Assembly (NCBI RefSeq): GCF_900110115.1
Contig: NZ_FOCM01000004.1
Span: 124,001 to 188,000, forward strand
Reading direction: 5' to 3'
Source: Palleronia pelagia
GTDB lineage: Bacteria; Pseudomonadota; Alphaproteobacteria; Rhodobacterales; Rhodobacteraceae
Length of the DNA stretch: 64,000 nt
Positions 1 through 8,393 of this stretch are shown piece by piece; position 1 is the first letter of the stretch; each line of letters starts with the position of its first letter. Below the pieces are notes generated by a model. The model was not told the origin of the DNA and made no database searches. It was given only the letters and a program-made list of their open reading frames with translations. A program made the translations under genes and the position numbers.

Positions 1-382
1 CGTGCTTGATGCACAGGAACTCGTCCGCGTCGAAGACCAGCACCCAGTCGCTCTCCATCACGACCGGCTCGTCCTGGGCATACTTGATGGCCGAGGGCTG
101 CGGCTTCAGCCCCTTGGGAATGTCGTTGCGGCGGTGGTGGACCAGCCCAAGCTCGTCCAGCCGGATCAGCATGGTGTCGGTGCCGTCCGTGCAATCGTTG
201 GTGTAGACGACCAGGTCGGTGAACCCGACGGCGATATGATGGGCCACCCATTCCAGAAGATAGGGCCCCTCGTCCTTCATCATCGACACGGCGGTGACGC
301 GCCCGTGGCGAGACGTATTCGGCACGGGCATGGCCGGGGCTTCCGCCTTCACGGCCCCATCGGTCGTTTCAACGACTGGCAT
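1..382 (-). CDS. glycosyltransferase family 2-like protein (partial, 3' end outside window)
   Basis: The minus strand is open from an ATG at 382 to the window edge, giving 127 residues without a stop. The visible part reads as the N-terminal half of a GT2-type (Glyco_tranf_2_4-like) glycosyltransferase. VSMMKDEGPYLLEW (about 32-45) is the usual opening of this family, and a DADEF stretch at 118-122 supplies the acidic nucleotide-sugar/metal site. The start at 382 follows a GGAAGGGGG ribosome site; in-frame ATGs at 403 and 427 are alternatives with poorer sites. It is divergent from the glycosyltransferase and methyltransferase genes at 593-3695 and probably belongs to the same surface-glycan locus. 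Donor and acceptor sugars cannot be told. Fold assignment is fairly sure; exact role is unknown. Confidence 0.8.
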   Translation of the reverse strand, partial: MPVVETTDGAVKAEAPAMPVPNTSRHGRVTAVSMMKDEGPYLLEWVAHHIAVGFTDLVVYTNDCTDGTDTMLIRLDELGLVHHRRNDIPKGLKPQPSAIKYAQDEPVVMESDWVLVFDADEFLCIKH

Positions 383-450
383 ATTGCCCCCTTCCACGCT
401 CATCGCCGGATATCGTGACACGGCCATGCGGCGATTTTAAGGCTACTGGT

Positions 451-490
451 CACGATCCGGCACAAATGAGACAAATCCGATGGGATCGTG
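451..490. promoter_or_regulatory. inverted repeat between divergent glycan genes
   Basis: CACGATCC at 451-458 is matched by its reverse complement GGATCGTG at 483-490 across 24 nt. It lies in the roughly 210-nt gap shared by the divergent genes at 382 (minus) and 593 (plus). It could be a regulator site or part of a leader hairpin. No regulator gene is adjacent, so this is only a candidate. Confidence 0.3.
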
Positions 491-592
491 CCGTTTTCCG
501 CAATCTTGCCGCATTCCCGTCCTAAGCGTCTGCGAAACCCGATCATCATAAAGCCCCGCGCGCAATCGCGCGTGCAGCAAGGAGCAGGACAG

Positions 593-1405
593 ATGTCATC
601 CCCGCAACGGCGCCCGGTCGCATCCCTCTGGATCGGCGAACGGCTGCAATACCTCAACCAGCTTTGCCTGGCGAGCCACGTGCAGCAGGGCCACCAGACC
701 ATTCTCTATACCACCCACAAGGTCGAGAACGTCCCCGAGGGTGTCGAGGTGCGCGATGCGAACGACGTGATGGCCATCGACCTGGAGCTGGTGCAGGGCA
801 CCTCGGCCTCGTTCTGGTCCAACGTCTTCCGCTACAAGATGATCAAGAAGGACGACGCGATCTGGATCGACTGCGACGCCTTCTGCCACCGCCCCTTCCC
901 CGACGAGATGGACAATATCTTCGCCGGGCACGGCATGCGCGGCGCGCTGAACTGCGGCGTGGTGAAGATCCCGCGCGAGGGCGAGCTGATCGACATGCTG
1001 CTGGACTACTACGACAACCTCCCGGACTACCCGCCCTGGTTCAACAAGAATCAGCGCAAGAAGCTGGACCGCCAGAAGGACGACGTTCCGCATTCCGAGA
1101 AGATCTACAAGGCCGAGCGCACGGCGTTCGGACCGCAGGCCTTCACCTACTTCGCCCAGCAGACGGGCGACTACGACAAGGCGATGACGCCCGATGTGCT
1201 CTACCCGGTGCCGTTCCAGCTGAACGACATCTTCTACGACCCCCACGGGCGGGTCGAAGGCTGGTTCACCGACAACACGTTGTCGGTCCATCTTTACACC
1301 AACGGGACCAAGCCCTGGTGGCGCAAGAACCCGCCGCTGGAAAATTCCTACGCCTGGCGGATGTGCCAGCAAGTGGGGATCGACCCGAAGCAGGCGCTGG
1401 AATAG
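593..1405 (+). CDS. glycosyltransferase-like protein with DxD motif
   Basis: This is a 270-aa protein. The start at 593 is chosen because AAGGAGCAGGACAG lies directly upstream; an in-frame extension to 488 has no ribosome site. The N-terminal SLWIGERLQYLNQLCL and the WIDCDAF block (DCD at 93-95) resemble nucleotide-diphospho-sugar transferases that act on surface polysaccharides. The Asp residues of the DxD motif normally hold the Mn/Mg-sugar nucleotide. The C-terminal part (SVHLYTNGTKPWWRK) matches the acceptor-side end of such enzymes. It is first of four closely spaced genes (593-3695), only 4 nt from the next, so likely an operon. There is no signal peptide or membrane segment, so it should act in the cytoplasm. 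Substrate unknown. Confidence 0.72.
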   Translation: MSSPQRRPVASLWIGERLQYLNQLCLASHVQQGHQTILYTTHKVENVPEGVEVRDANDVMAIDLELVQGTSASFWSNVFRYKMIKKDDAIWIDCDAFCHRPFPDEMDNIFAGHGMRGALNCGVVKIPREGELIDMLLDYYDNLPDYPPWFNKNQRKKLDRQKDDVPHSEKIYKAERTAFGPQAFTYFAQQTGDYDKAMTPDVLYPVPFQLNDIFYDPHGRVEGWFTDNTLSVHLYTNGTKPWWRKNPPLENSYAWRMCQQVGIDPKQALE

Positions 1406-1409
1406 GGCC

Positions 1410-2120
1410 ATGGGTATCAGCCTGATCCCGGCCGCCTTTCTGCTGCGCCATGCGGCCCACGTGAAAGACGCGAAAAGCGGCGTGATTTTGGGGCGGCAGA
1501 AGCTGCACATGAAGCCAGGCGCGCTGGACCGGTTCGTGAAACTGGCGCAGGCCAGTGGATACGACGTCGCGCCCCAGGACCTGCGCCAGGAAGACGGGTT
1601 CACCGAGCGGCTGCTGGACGCCATCGGCTATCCCCGGTTGGAGGCGCTGGACTTCACCGATTCCGAAGGGGCCGAGCACGTCCATGACCTGAACCGCCCC
1701 CTGCCCGACGATCTGCAGGAACGGTTCGACCTGGTCATCGACGGCGGCACGACCGAGCACGTGTTCAACATCGGACAGGCCATCGACAATTGCTATGCCA
1801 TGCTGAAGCCGGGCGGACTGATGCTGGCCTACATCGCCTGCGACGGCTGGTTCGGACACGGCTTCTTCCAGACCGGGCCGGACGTGCCGTGGCGCTATTG
1901 GCATCACACCCGCGGATGCGAGATGCTCGAGGTCAGCGTGGTGGGACGCCGCACGCCGCGCAAGATCGTCTCCATCCCCGACCCCACGGGGCGCCGGCGC
2001 GGGGGCGAGATGTTCTTCGAAGGTCCGCAGATGCTGCTGTACGCCGCGCGCAAGCCGCTGACCGCCCCGCCGTATGCGCCCCCGGTGCAGGGCCACTACG
2101 TCGAGGTCGCCCATGTCTGA
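1410..2120 (+). CDS. class I SAM-dependent methyltransferase
   Basis: A 236-aa protein. FDLVIDGGTTEHVFN (about 106-120) followed by AIDNCYAMLKPGGL (about 124-137) is the arrangement of strands 4 and 5 in Rossmann methyltransferases. In this type the early glycine-rich SAM loop is weak and the DGGTTEH block takes its place. It probably methylates a sugar or small acceptor during glycan assembly, judging only from neighbours. It begins 4 nt after the upstream glycosyltransferase, and its stop overlaps the start of the FkbM-type gene (ATGTCTGA), so translation of the run is probably coupled. The acceptor is unknown. Confidence 0.7.
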   Translation: MGISLIPAAFLLRHAAHVKDAKSGVILGRQKLHMKPGALDRFVKLAQASGYDVAPQDLRQEDGFTERLLDAIGYPRLEALDFTDSEGAEHVHDLNRPLPDDLQERFDLVIDGGTTEHVFNIGQAIDNCYAMLKPGGLMLAYIACDGWFGHGFFQTGPDVPWRYWHHTRGCEMLEVSVVGRRTPRKIVSIPDPTGRRRGGEMFFEGPQMLLYAARKPLTAPPYAPPVQGHYVEVAHV

Positions 2121-2808
2121 CACGAAGGCCGCCCAGCCCGAGAAGTCGCGCGCCGAGCTGCGCGCGGAGAAGATGATCCGCAAGCAGGAGCGCAACATGC
2201 GCGCGGCCGAGGCGCGGGGCTTTCTTGCCGGGGTCTGCGCGGTGCTGCGGCCCGGCGACATCGTCATGGACCTGGGCGCCAACCTGGGCGAGGTCACCGC
2301 GCCGCTTGCCGAGACCGGCGCGCATGTCGTGGCCTACGAGCCCGATCCCTGGACCTTCGGCCAGCTGCGTGACCGCTTCGCCGGGACCGACAATGTCGAG
2401 CTGGTCAATGCCGCCGTCGGCGCGACCAGCGGCACCGTGCGGCTGATGCGGGCCGAGAACTTCGACGACAACCCCGAGGGCGCATCGGTCAAGGCCACCA
2501 TCGTCGGCGGCGGCCGCTCCATCGACGCCGAGGCATCGGTCGAGGTGCCGCTGCTGTCCTTCGCCGACGAGGTCGCCCGCCTGACACGGGGCGGCGGGCG
2601 CATCGCGTTCTGCAAGATGGATATCGAGGGCGCAGAGCTGGACATCCTCGAGGATATCGTGGCGCGCAAGTCGCTCGACCCCGTCCAGACGCTGGTCGCC
2701 GAAACGCACGAGAACAAGTTCAAGGCCCTGCGCCCGCGGTTCCGCGCGCTGCGCGACGCCGCGGCCGACGCCTATCCCCGCCGCCGTCTGAACCTCGACT
2801 GGATCTGA
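2113..2808 (+). CDS. FkbM family methyltransferase
   Basis: A 231-aa protein with the FkbM signature. Motif I is DLGANLGEVT (53-62), the acidic ribose-binding YEPDP is at 75-79, and the family-typical KMDIEGAE is at 168-175. FkbM enzymes O-methylate sugars and polyketides, and a glycan O-methylation role fits the flanking glycosyltransferases. The start at 2113 overlaps the end of the preceding methyltransferase gene by 8 nt. An upstream in-frame extension (from 2074) lies wholly inside that gene and is rejected. The N-terminal 35 residues are rich in Lys, Arg and Glu and are probably helical. The protein should be soluble and cytoplasmic. Family call firm, substrate unknown. Confidence 0.85.
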   Translation: MSDTKAAQPEKSRAELRAEKMIRKQERNMRAAEARGFLAGVCAVLRPGDIVMDLGANLGEVTAPLAETGAHVVAYEPDPWTFGQLRDRFAGTDNVELVNAAVGATSGTVRLMRAENFDDNPEGASVKATIVGGGRSIDAEASVEVPLLSFADEVARLTRGGGRIAFCKMDIEGAELDILEDIVARKSLDPVQTLVAETHENKFKALRPRFRALRDAAADAYPRRRLNLDWI

Positions 2809-2810
2809 GG

Positions 2811-3695
2811 ATGACACGCCCCAAGCTGACCTTCGCCTATATCGTCGAGCCGCCCGAGTACCAGACGCTGGCCTGCACGCTCCTGGCCTCGATCCGCAGC
2901 TTCTTCGGCCCCGAGGTGGCGGCCATCGGCTATTGCCCCGCGCACCGGATGGACGAGCTGCATCCGGCGATCTTCAAGGCGCACGAGATCATGGGGGCGG
3001 AGATCCGGCCCATGGTGACCGAGGGCATGTGGGACGAACCCTACCCCCACGGCAACAAGATCATCGCCGCGATGCAGCCGCGCGACAGCGAATATTCCGC
3101 CTTCGTCGACAGTGACGTGCTCTTCCTGCGCGACAACACGCCCGAGAACATCCTGAAGCCGGGCCACGTCTCGTGCTCGGTCGCGGCCTCGATGGTCTGG
3201 GCCGAGCAGGACATCTGGGACACGATCTACGGCGCGCTGGACATGCCGATCCCCGACGAGCGGATCGAGTACATGCGCCGGCCCGTGGGCCCGGTCATCC
3301 CCTATTTCTCGGCCGGGCTGGTGAGCTTTCCCGAGAGTCCGTCGTCGGGCGAGCGATTTCCGGATGTCTGGTACGACACCGCGCGGCGGCTCGACCGGCT
3401 CACCCATCTCGAGAACCGGCGCCCCTATCTCGACCAGATGAGCCTGCCGCCCGCGATCCGGCGCGCCGGGCTCGACTGGAACATCCTGCCCGAAGAGCAG
3501 CATTACATCCTGGGCGGCCGGATCCGGGGCGAACCGCTGCCCGAGGACCGCGAGATCTTCACCATCCACTACCGCAAGACCGGCATCCTCAAGGAGCTTG
3601 GACTGCACAAGTTCGCACGCGGGCTGCTGGGTGAGCACACGGGCGTCAGCTTCGTGCGCCGGCTGACCGAGGCCCCCGAGAAGATCAAGGGCTGA
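2811..3695 (+). CDS. glycosyltransferase-like protein (nucleotide-sugar transferase fold)
   Basis: A 294-aa protein starting 2 nt after the FkbM gene stop. The N-terminus (KLTFAYIVEPPEYQ) and the AFVDSDVLFLRDN block, with DSD at 100-102, look like a GT-A-fold glycosyltransferase with a DxD metal site. DQMSLPPAIRRAGLDW and a C-terminal IHYRKTGIL complete the pattern of DxD surface-sugar transferases. It shares the style of the protein encoded at 593-1405 but is clearly a different sequence. It is last of the four-gene run; the next gene, 156 nt away, has its own promoter. No membrane segment was seen. Donor and acceptor cannot be predicted. Confidence 0.7.
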   Translation: MTRPKLTFAYIVEPPEYQTLACTLLASIRSFFGPEVAAIGYCPAHRMDELHPAIFKAHEIMGAEIRPMVTEGMWDEPYPHGNKIIAAMQPRDSEYSAFVDSDVLFLRDNTPENILKPGHVSCSVAASMVWAEQDIWDTIYGALDMPIPDERIEYMRRPVGPVIPYFSAGLVSFPESPSSGERFPDVWYDTARRLDRLTHLENRRPYLDQMSLPPAIRRAGLDWNILPEEQHYILGGRIRGEPLPEDREIFTIHYRKTGILKELGLHKFARGLLGEHTGVSFVRRLTEAPEKIKG

Positions 3696-3778
3696 GCGGA
3701 TGTCGGCCTGCATACCGGCCGCAATTGCGCCGGAATCTTCCAACCCCGCCCGACACTCGCGGCAAATTGGCCAAATTG

Positions 3779-3807
3779 TTGAACGTTTCCTCCGTCAGGA
3801 CTACTAT
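3779..3807 (+). promoter_or_regulatory. probable sigma-70 type promoter of the 3852 gene
   Basis: TTGAAC at 3779-3784 and TACTAT at 3802-3807 are separated by exactly 17 nt, a close match to the housekeeping consensus. The start codon is 44 nt further on. It marks a transcription unit separate from the glycan genes upstream. An AAATTG repeat (AAATTG-GCC-AAATTG) overlaps the -35 side. Confidence 0.6.
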
Positions 3808-3851
3808 CACGAGGCGCTTGGCACCCAAGGCGGCGGCGAAAGGCATTCGAC

Positions 3852-4703
3852 ATGAACTCGGTCACCGATCCGGTCGTCTTTGACGACTTCGACAGCCCTG
3901 ACCCGGACGAGGCGCAGGATTTCTCCTACTCTCTCTGCGCCGATGTCCACGTGGCGCTACGGCGCGCGGGGCCGGACCTGCTCATCTGCTTCGGCGACAC
4001 CGCGCCCTTCGACCACGTGATCGACGAGCTCGAATGGTCGGTGCTGAACGTCACATCGCCCTCGGCCGACGCGCTGATGCGGGACGAGGTCGTGGGATTC
4101 TTCGACGCCATGGCCGACGGCACGCTGATTGATGAATTCGACCGGGTGCTGGTCCTCGGCACGGGCGAACTGGCCGGTGTCGCGCTGGGATACTCGGTCT
4201 GCGCGCCCATGGCGCGGGTGCTGATTCTCGCGCCGCGCGGCCCGCTGACCGATACCGAACGTTTCCCGCCCAGCGCGGCGACCCTCGCGGCCGCCGAACG
4301 GGTGCAGGTCATCTACGACCCCATGGACGACGACAGCGCCACGACCGCGCGCGCCATTTCCGAACGCGGCGCGGACCTGATGCCCATGCGATTCGGCGAA
4401 AGCACCGGCGTGGTGACCGATCTCAACCGCCTCGACGTGATGGAAACCCTGCTCGAGGATGCCATGGACCGGCAGCTGAGCCGCCTGTCCTTCTTCCGCA
4501 TCCTGCGCGCCCGCCGCACCCGCGGCCCCTACCTGCGGCGGCTGAACGCCCGGCTGATCCAGTCCGACCGCGCGGTCCTGCGCGCGATGACCCTGCGCCA
4601 CATCGGCACCAAGCTGGGGCGCCGCCGCTATCTCCAGGAATACGAGAAGCTGGCGCAGGAACTGACCGAGGCCGGCGTCCGGATCCCCGAACCGCGCGCC
4701 TGA
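3852..4703 (+). CDS. conserved hypothetical protein, alpha/beta-hydrolase-like layout
   Basis: A 283-aa soluble protein that I cannot assign to a function. DLLICFGDTAP (about 39-49) followed by VLVLGTGELAGVALGYSV (about 98-115) and ARVLILAPRGP suggests alternating strands and helices like an alpha/beta hydrolase or Rossmann protein, but the expected GxSxG is replaced by GTGELAG. The C-terminal 90 residues are helical and Arg-rich. From memory, similar proteins in roseobacters are sometimes labelled phosphoadenosine phosphosulfate reductase; no PP-loop or cysteine motif supporting that is visible here. It has its own promoter (3779-3807) and sits alone between the glycan genes and pyrC. Confidence 0.6.
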   Translation: MNSVTDPVVFDDFDSPDPDEAQDFSYSLCADVHVALRRAGPDLLICFGDTAPFDHVIDELEWSVLNVTSPSADALMRDEVVGFFDAMADGTLIDEFDRVLVLGTGELAGVALGYSVCAPMARVLILAPRGPLTDTERFPPSAATLAAAERVQVIYDPMDDDSATTARAISERGADLMPMRFGESTGVVTDLNRLDVMETLLEDAMDRQLSRLSFFRILRARRTRGPYLRRLNARLIQSDRAVLRAMTLRHIGTKLGRRRYLQEYEKLAQELTEAGVRIPEPRA

Positions 4704-4753
4704 GCCCCCGCGCCCATCTGGCGCCGTCGCGCGCCGTGTTGTAGCGACGTGTC

Positions 4754-5791
4754 ATGGACCGACTGACCCTCCGCCGCCCCGACGACTGGCACCTGCACCT
4801 GCGCGACGGCGCCATGATGCGCGCCGTCCTGCCCCACAGCGCCGCCCATTTCGGCCGCGCCATCATCATGCCCAACCTCGTCCCGCCGGTGGTCACCGCG
4901 CGCGACGCGGCCGAGTACCGCGACCGCATCCTCGCCGCAAAGCCGCGCGGATCGGCATTCCAGCCGCTGATGACCCTCTACCTGACCGAGGAGACCGAGG
5001 TGCGCGACCTGCGCGCGGCGGCCGAGATCGGCCTGATTACCGCCGTCAAGCTCTACCCGGCGGGCGCGACCACGAACTCGGCCTCGGGCGTGCGGGACTT
5101 CACCAAGGTCCGCCGCGTGCTGGAGAACATGGCCCAGATCGGCCTGCCGCTCTGCGTGCATGGCGAGGTGACGGATCCCGAGATCGACATCTTCGACCGC
5201 GAGGCCGCGTTCATCGACCGCGTGCTCGACCCGATCCGGCGGGACGTGCCGGGCCTTCGGGTCGTCATGGAGCACGTGACGACATCGGACGCCGTGGACT
5301 ATGTGCGCGGGGGCGGCGACGACATCGCGGCTACGATCACGACCCACCACCTGGTCATCAACCGCAACCACATCCTGGCGGGCGGGATCAAGCCGCACTA
5401 CTACTGCCTGCCCGTGGCCAAGCGCGAGACCCACCGCCAGGCGCTGGTCGCGGCCGCCACCTCGGGGGGCGGGTCGTTCTTCCTCGGCACCGACAGCGCG
5501 CCGCATACCGACGCCGCCAAGCTGCAACCCTGCGGCTGCGCCGGCTGTTTCACCGCGCCGAATACGCTCTCCGTCCTGGCCCAAGTGTTCGAGGCAGAGG
5601 GCGCGCTGGACCTGCTCGAGGCCTTCACGTCGCTGAACGGCCCGGCCTTCTACCGACTGCCCGTGAACGAGGACACCATCACGCTCGAGCGGGGCGCGCC
5701 CGTCGAATACCCGGCGGCGATCGACACCGAAGACGGCCCCGTCACCGTGTTCGACCCCGGCATGCCACTGCACTGGCGCGTGCTGGACTGA
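4754..5791 (+). CDS. pyrC: dihydroorotase (homodimeric PyrC type)
   Basis: A 345-aa protein, the usual length of E. coli-type PyrC. It closes carbamoyl-aspartate to dihydroorotate in cytoplasmic pyrimidine synthesis. The binuclear zinc site is complete: HLH at 13-15, the lysine that becomes carbamylated in AVKLYPAG (K99), H136 in CVHGE, H174 in VMEHVTT, and D247 in [20 protein letters not shown] fits the substrate loop region. It is followed after a long inverted repeat by pyrE, the step after next in the same pathway. The start at 4754 is the first Met of the conserved N-terminus; the RBS is weak. Confidence 0.95.
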   Translation: MDRLTLRRPDDWHLHLRDGAMMRAVLPHSAAHFGRAIIMPNLVPPVVTARDAAEYRDRILAAKPRGSAFQPLMTLYLTEETEVRDLRAAAEIGLITAVKLYPAGATTNSASGVRDFTKVRRVLENMAQIGLPLCVHGEVTDPEIDIFDREAAFIDRVLDPIRRDVPGLRVVMEHVTTSDAVDYVRGGGDDIAATITTHHLVINRNHILAGGIKPHYYCLPVAKRETHRQALVAAATSGGGSFFLGTDSAPHTDAAKLQPCGCAGCFTAPNTLSVLAQVFEAEGALDLLEAFTSLNGPAFYRLPVNEDTITLERGAPVEYPAAIDTEDGPVTVFDPGMPLHWRVLD

Positions 5792-5827
5792 AATTCCGGC
5801 CGCGCGCCCTTTGCCCCGGTCCGTCAC

Positions 5828-5890
5828 ATGAGTATTTCCGGACCAGTGATGGGGACACGCGCCCTGCATCACTGGTCCTCAAATACTCAT
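5828..5890. terminator. long near-perfect inverted repeat between pyrC and pyrE
   Basis: The arms 5828-5851 and 5867-5890 are 24 nt each and pair at all but two central positions, with a 15-nt loop. The outer part of each arm is ATGAGTATTT and its complement; the inner part is GGACCAGTGATG and its complement. It lies downstream of pyrC with no clear T-run, so it may stabilise or end the pyrC transcript, or be a dispersed palindromic element. It separates two pathway genes that might otherwise form one operon. Confidence 0.55.
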
Positions 5891-5983
5891 ATCCGGCGCC
5901 TTGGGTCCTAGCGACAGCGCTCCGGGACTTGGCGCGCGCGACGCGGTGACATAGGCAGTCGCCGTCAGCCGAAGGAGCGCGCC

Positions 5984-6658
5984 ATGATTCCCACTTCCTT
6001 CCCGCCCCGCGACGAGATCGCCCGCCTGAGCGCCGGAATGCTGCTCGAGATCGGGGCGGTGCATTTCAATGCGCGCGAGCCCTTCATCCTGGCGTCGGGC
6101 CTGCCGTCGCCCACCTATATCGACTGCCGCAAGCTGATCTCGTTCCCGCGCATCCGGTCGACCCTGATGGATTTCCTGACCGTCACGGTGCTGCGAGACG
6201 CCGGGTTCGAAGCTTTCGACAACGTGGCGGGCGGCGAGACGGCGGGCATTCCCTTTGCCGCGCTGGTGGCCGAGCGGATGGCCCTGCCCATGACCTACGT
6301 CCGCAAGAAGCCGAAAGGCTATGGCCGCAACGCGCGCATCGAGGGTGTGATGGACGAAGGCCAGCGCGTCCTGCTGGTCGAGGACCTGACCACCGACGGC
6401 GGATCGAAACTGAGCTTCGTGGACGCCATCCGCGAAACCGGCGCCACCTGCGCCCATACCGCCGTCATCTTCAGCTACGGCATCTTCCCGGAAACCGAAA
6501 CGACCCTGGGCGATCACGGCGTCACCCTGCACAGCCTCTGCACCTGGTGGGATGTCTTGGCGGTGGCCCGCGACCGCGGCAGCTTCGATGCCGAGACCCT
6601 GGAAGGCGTCGAGGCGTTTCTGAGGGACCCCCGCGGCTGGCAAGCGGCGCGCGGCTGA
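5984..6658 (+). CDS. pyrE: orotate phosphoribosyltransferase
   Basis: A 224-aa protein that transfers ribose-phosphate from PRPP to orotate to make OMP. The PRPP loop [11 protein letters not shown] (132-142) and the preceding [10 protein letters not shown] (105-114), which supplies the flexible-loop lysines, are diagnostic. [13 protein letters not shown] (39-50) is the usual substrate-end block. The start is preceded by GAAGGAGCGCGCC, a good ribosome site. It lies between pyrC and dnaB, an order I recognise from Rhodobacterales. Cytoplasmic. Confidence 0.95.
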   Translation: MIPTSFPPRDEIARLSAGMLLEIGAVHFNAREPFILASGLPSPTYIDCRKLISFPRIRSTLMDFLTVTVLRDAGFEAFDNVAGGETAGIPFAALVAERMALPMTYVRKKPKGYGRNARIEGVMDEGQRVLLVEDLTTDGGSKLSFVDAIRETGATCAHTAVIFSYGIFPETETTLGDHGVTLHSLCTWWDVLAVARDRGSFDAETLEGVEAFLRDPRGWQAARG

Positions 6659-6853
6659 TCCACGATTCCTCCACAGCGGCCTGGTGGATAACCTGCGGCG
6701 GCTTGATCCATGCCCCATATCCTGCGACGGCCACAAACCCAGCCACAACCGAGGGTATACGGGCATTTCCGCCACCTAACTAAATTGGTTCTTGATCGGC
6801 CGCGCGCCGCGCCCTAACCCAAGGGCCTGATCGGCTATGCGGGGGTGTGAGGC

Positions 6854-8341
6854 ATGAACGAAATCGCGAAAATTCCCGCCGAGAGCGGCGATGGCGAAAG
6901 CGATCTCCTGCCCCACAACATCGACGCCGAGCAGCAGCTGCTGGGCGCGATCCTGACCAACAACGACATCTACGACCGGGTCGCGGCGATCATCAACGAA
7001 AGCCATTTCTACGACCCCGTGCACGCCCGCATCTACGAGGTGGCGAGCGCGCGGATCGCCCGCAACCAGGTGGCCAGCCCCGTGTCGCTGAAGGCGTTCC
7101 TGGCCGACGAGCCGGGTCTCGCCGACCTGGGCGGGCCCGCCTATCTCGTCCGGCTCGCGGGCGCCGCGATCTCAAGCTACGCGGCCAAGGACTATGCCCA
7201 GCTGATCTATGACCTGGCGATCCGGCGGAAGCTGATCCAGCTGGGGCGCGACATCTCGGACCGGGCGGCCAAGGTCGACGTGAGCTCGGAGCCGCGCGAA
7301 CAGATCGTCGAGGCCGAGCAGGAGCTCTACAAGCTGGGCGAGGCCGGGCAGTCGAACCAGGGGTTTCAGTCCTTCCTGCGCGCGGTCACCGACGCGGTGA
7401 ACGTCGCCAACGCCGCCTACCAGCGTGAAGGCGGGCTGGCGGGCGTCAGCACCGGCCTGATCGATCTGGACAAGAAGCTGGGCGGGCTGCACCGCTCGGA
7501 CCTTTTGATCCTGGCCGGGCGCCCCTCGATGGGCAAGACGTCGCTTGCCACCAACATCGCGTTCAACGTGGCCAAGGCCTACAGGAAGGGCCTGCGCCCC
7601 GACGGGACCGAGGGCACCGTCGATGGCGGCGTGGTGGGCTTCTACAGCCTGGAAATGAGCGCCGAGCAGCTGGCCGCCCGGATCCTGTCGGAGGCGAGCG
7701 AGGTGCCCAGCGAGCAGATCCGCCGCGGCGACATGAACGAGGGCGAGTTCCGCCGCTTCGTCGAGGCGGCGAAATCGCTGGAATCCTGCCCGATCTACAT
7801 CGACGACACGCCCGCCCTGCCCATCAGCCAGCTGGCCGCCCGCGCCCGGCGGCTGAAGCGCGAGCACGGGCTGGACGTGCTGGTGGTCGACTACCTGCAG
7901 CTGATCAAGGGCACCGGCCGCGACGCCAACCGCGTGAACGAGATCTCCGAGATTTCGCAGGGTCTTAAGGCCATCGCGAAGGAGCTGGACATTCCCGTCG
8001 TCGCCCTGTCGCAGCTGAGCCGCCAGGTCGAAAGCCGCGAGGACAAGCGCCCGCAGCTGTCGGACCTGCGCGAGTCGGGCTCGATCGAACAGGACGCCGA
8101 CGTGGTGATGTTCGTGTTCCGCGAAGAGTACTACAAGGAACGCGAGAAGCCGGGCGAGCACGAGCTCGAGAAGATGGCCACCTGGCAGACCGAGATGGAA
8201 CGACTGCACGGCCGCGCCGAGGTCATCATCGGCAAGCAGCGCCACGGCCCCATCGGCACGGTCGACCTGAGCTTCGAGGGCCGGTTCACCCGCTTCGGCA
8301 ACCTCGTCCAGCCCTGGCAGCAGGGCGGCGGCGAGTACTGA
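6854..8341 (+). CDS. dnaB: replicative DNA helicase DnaB
   Basis: A 495-aa hexameric 5'-3' helicase that unwinds DNA ahead of the fork. The N-terminal primase-interacting helical domain begins with LLPHNIDAEQQLLGAI (18-33) and runs to about residue 120; a linker and the RecA-like motor follow. Walker A is AGRPSMGKTS (221-230), Walker B is VVDYLQL (344-350), and SQLSRQVE plus LRESGSIEQDADVV are the later helicase motifs. No intein or insertion is present. It begins 195 nt after pyrE; that gap shows no convincing promoter to me. Essential and presumably constitutive. Confidence 0.97.
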   Translation: MNEIAKIPAESGDGESDLLPHNIDAEQQLLGAILTNNDIYDRVAAIINESHFYDPVHARIYEVASARIARNQVASPVSLKAFLADEPGLADLGGPAYLVRLAGAAISSYAAKDYAQLIYDLAIRRKLIQLGRDISDRAAKVDVSSEPREQIVEAEQELYKLGEAGQSNQGFQSFLRAVTDAVNVANAAYQREGGLAGVSTGLIDLDKKLGGLHRSDLLILAGRPSMGKTSLATNIAFNVAKAYRKGLRPDGTEGTVDGGVVGFYSLEMSAEQLAARILSEASEVPSEQIRRGDMNEGEFRRFVEAAKSLESCPIYIDDTPALPISQLAARARRLKREHGLDVLVVDYLQLIKGTGRDANRVNEISEISQGLKAIAKELDIPVVALSQLSRQVESREDKRPQLSDLRESGSIEQDADVVMFVFREEYYKEREKPGEHELEKMATWQTEMERLHGRAEVIIGKQRHGPIGTVDLSFEGRFTRFGNLVQPWQQGGGEY

Positions 8342-8393
8342 CCCGCGCAGACGTTACTGGACAGCCTGGCGGCGGTCGGTGTTCGCTGACCCC

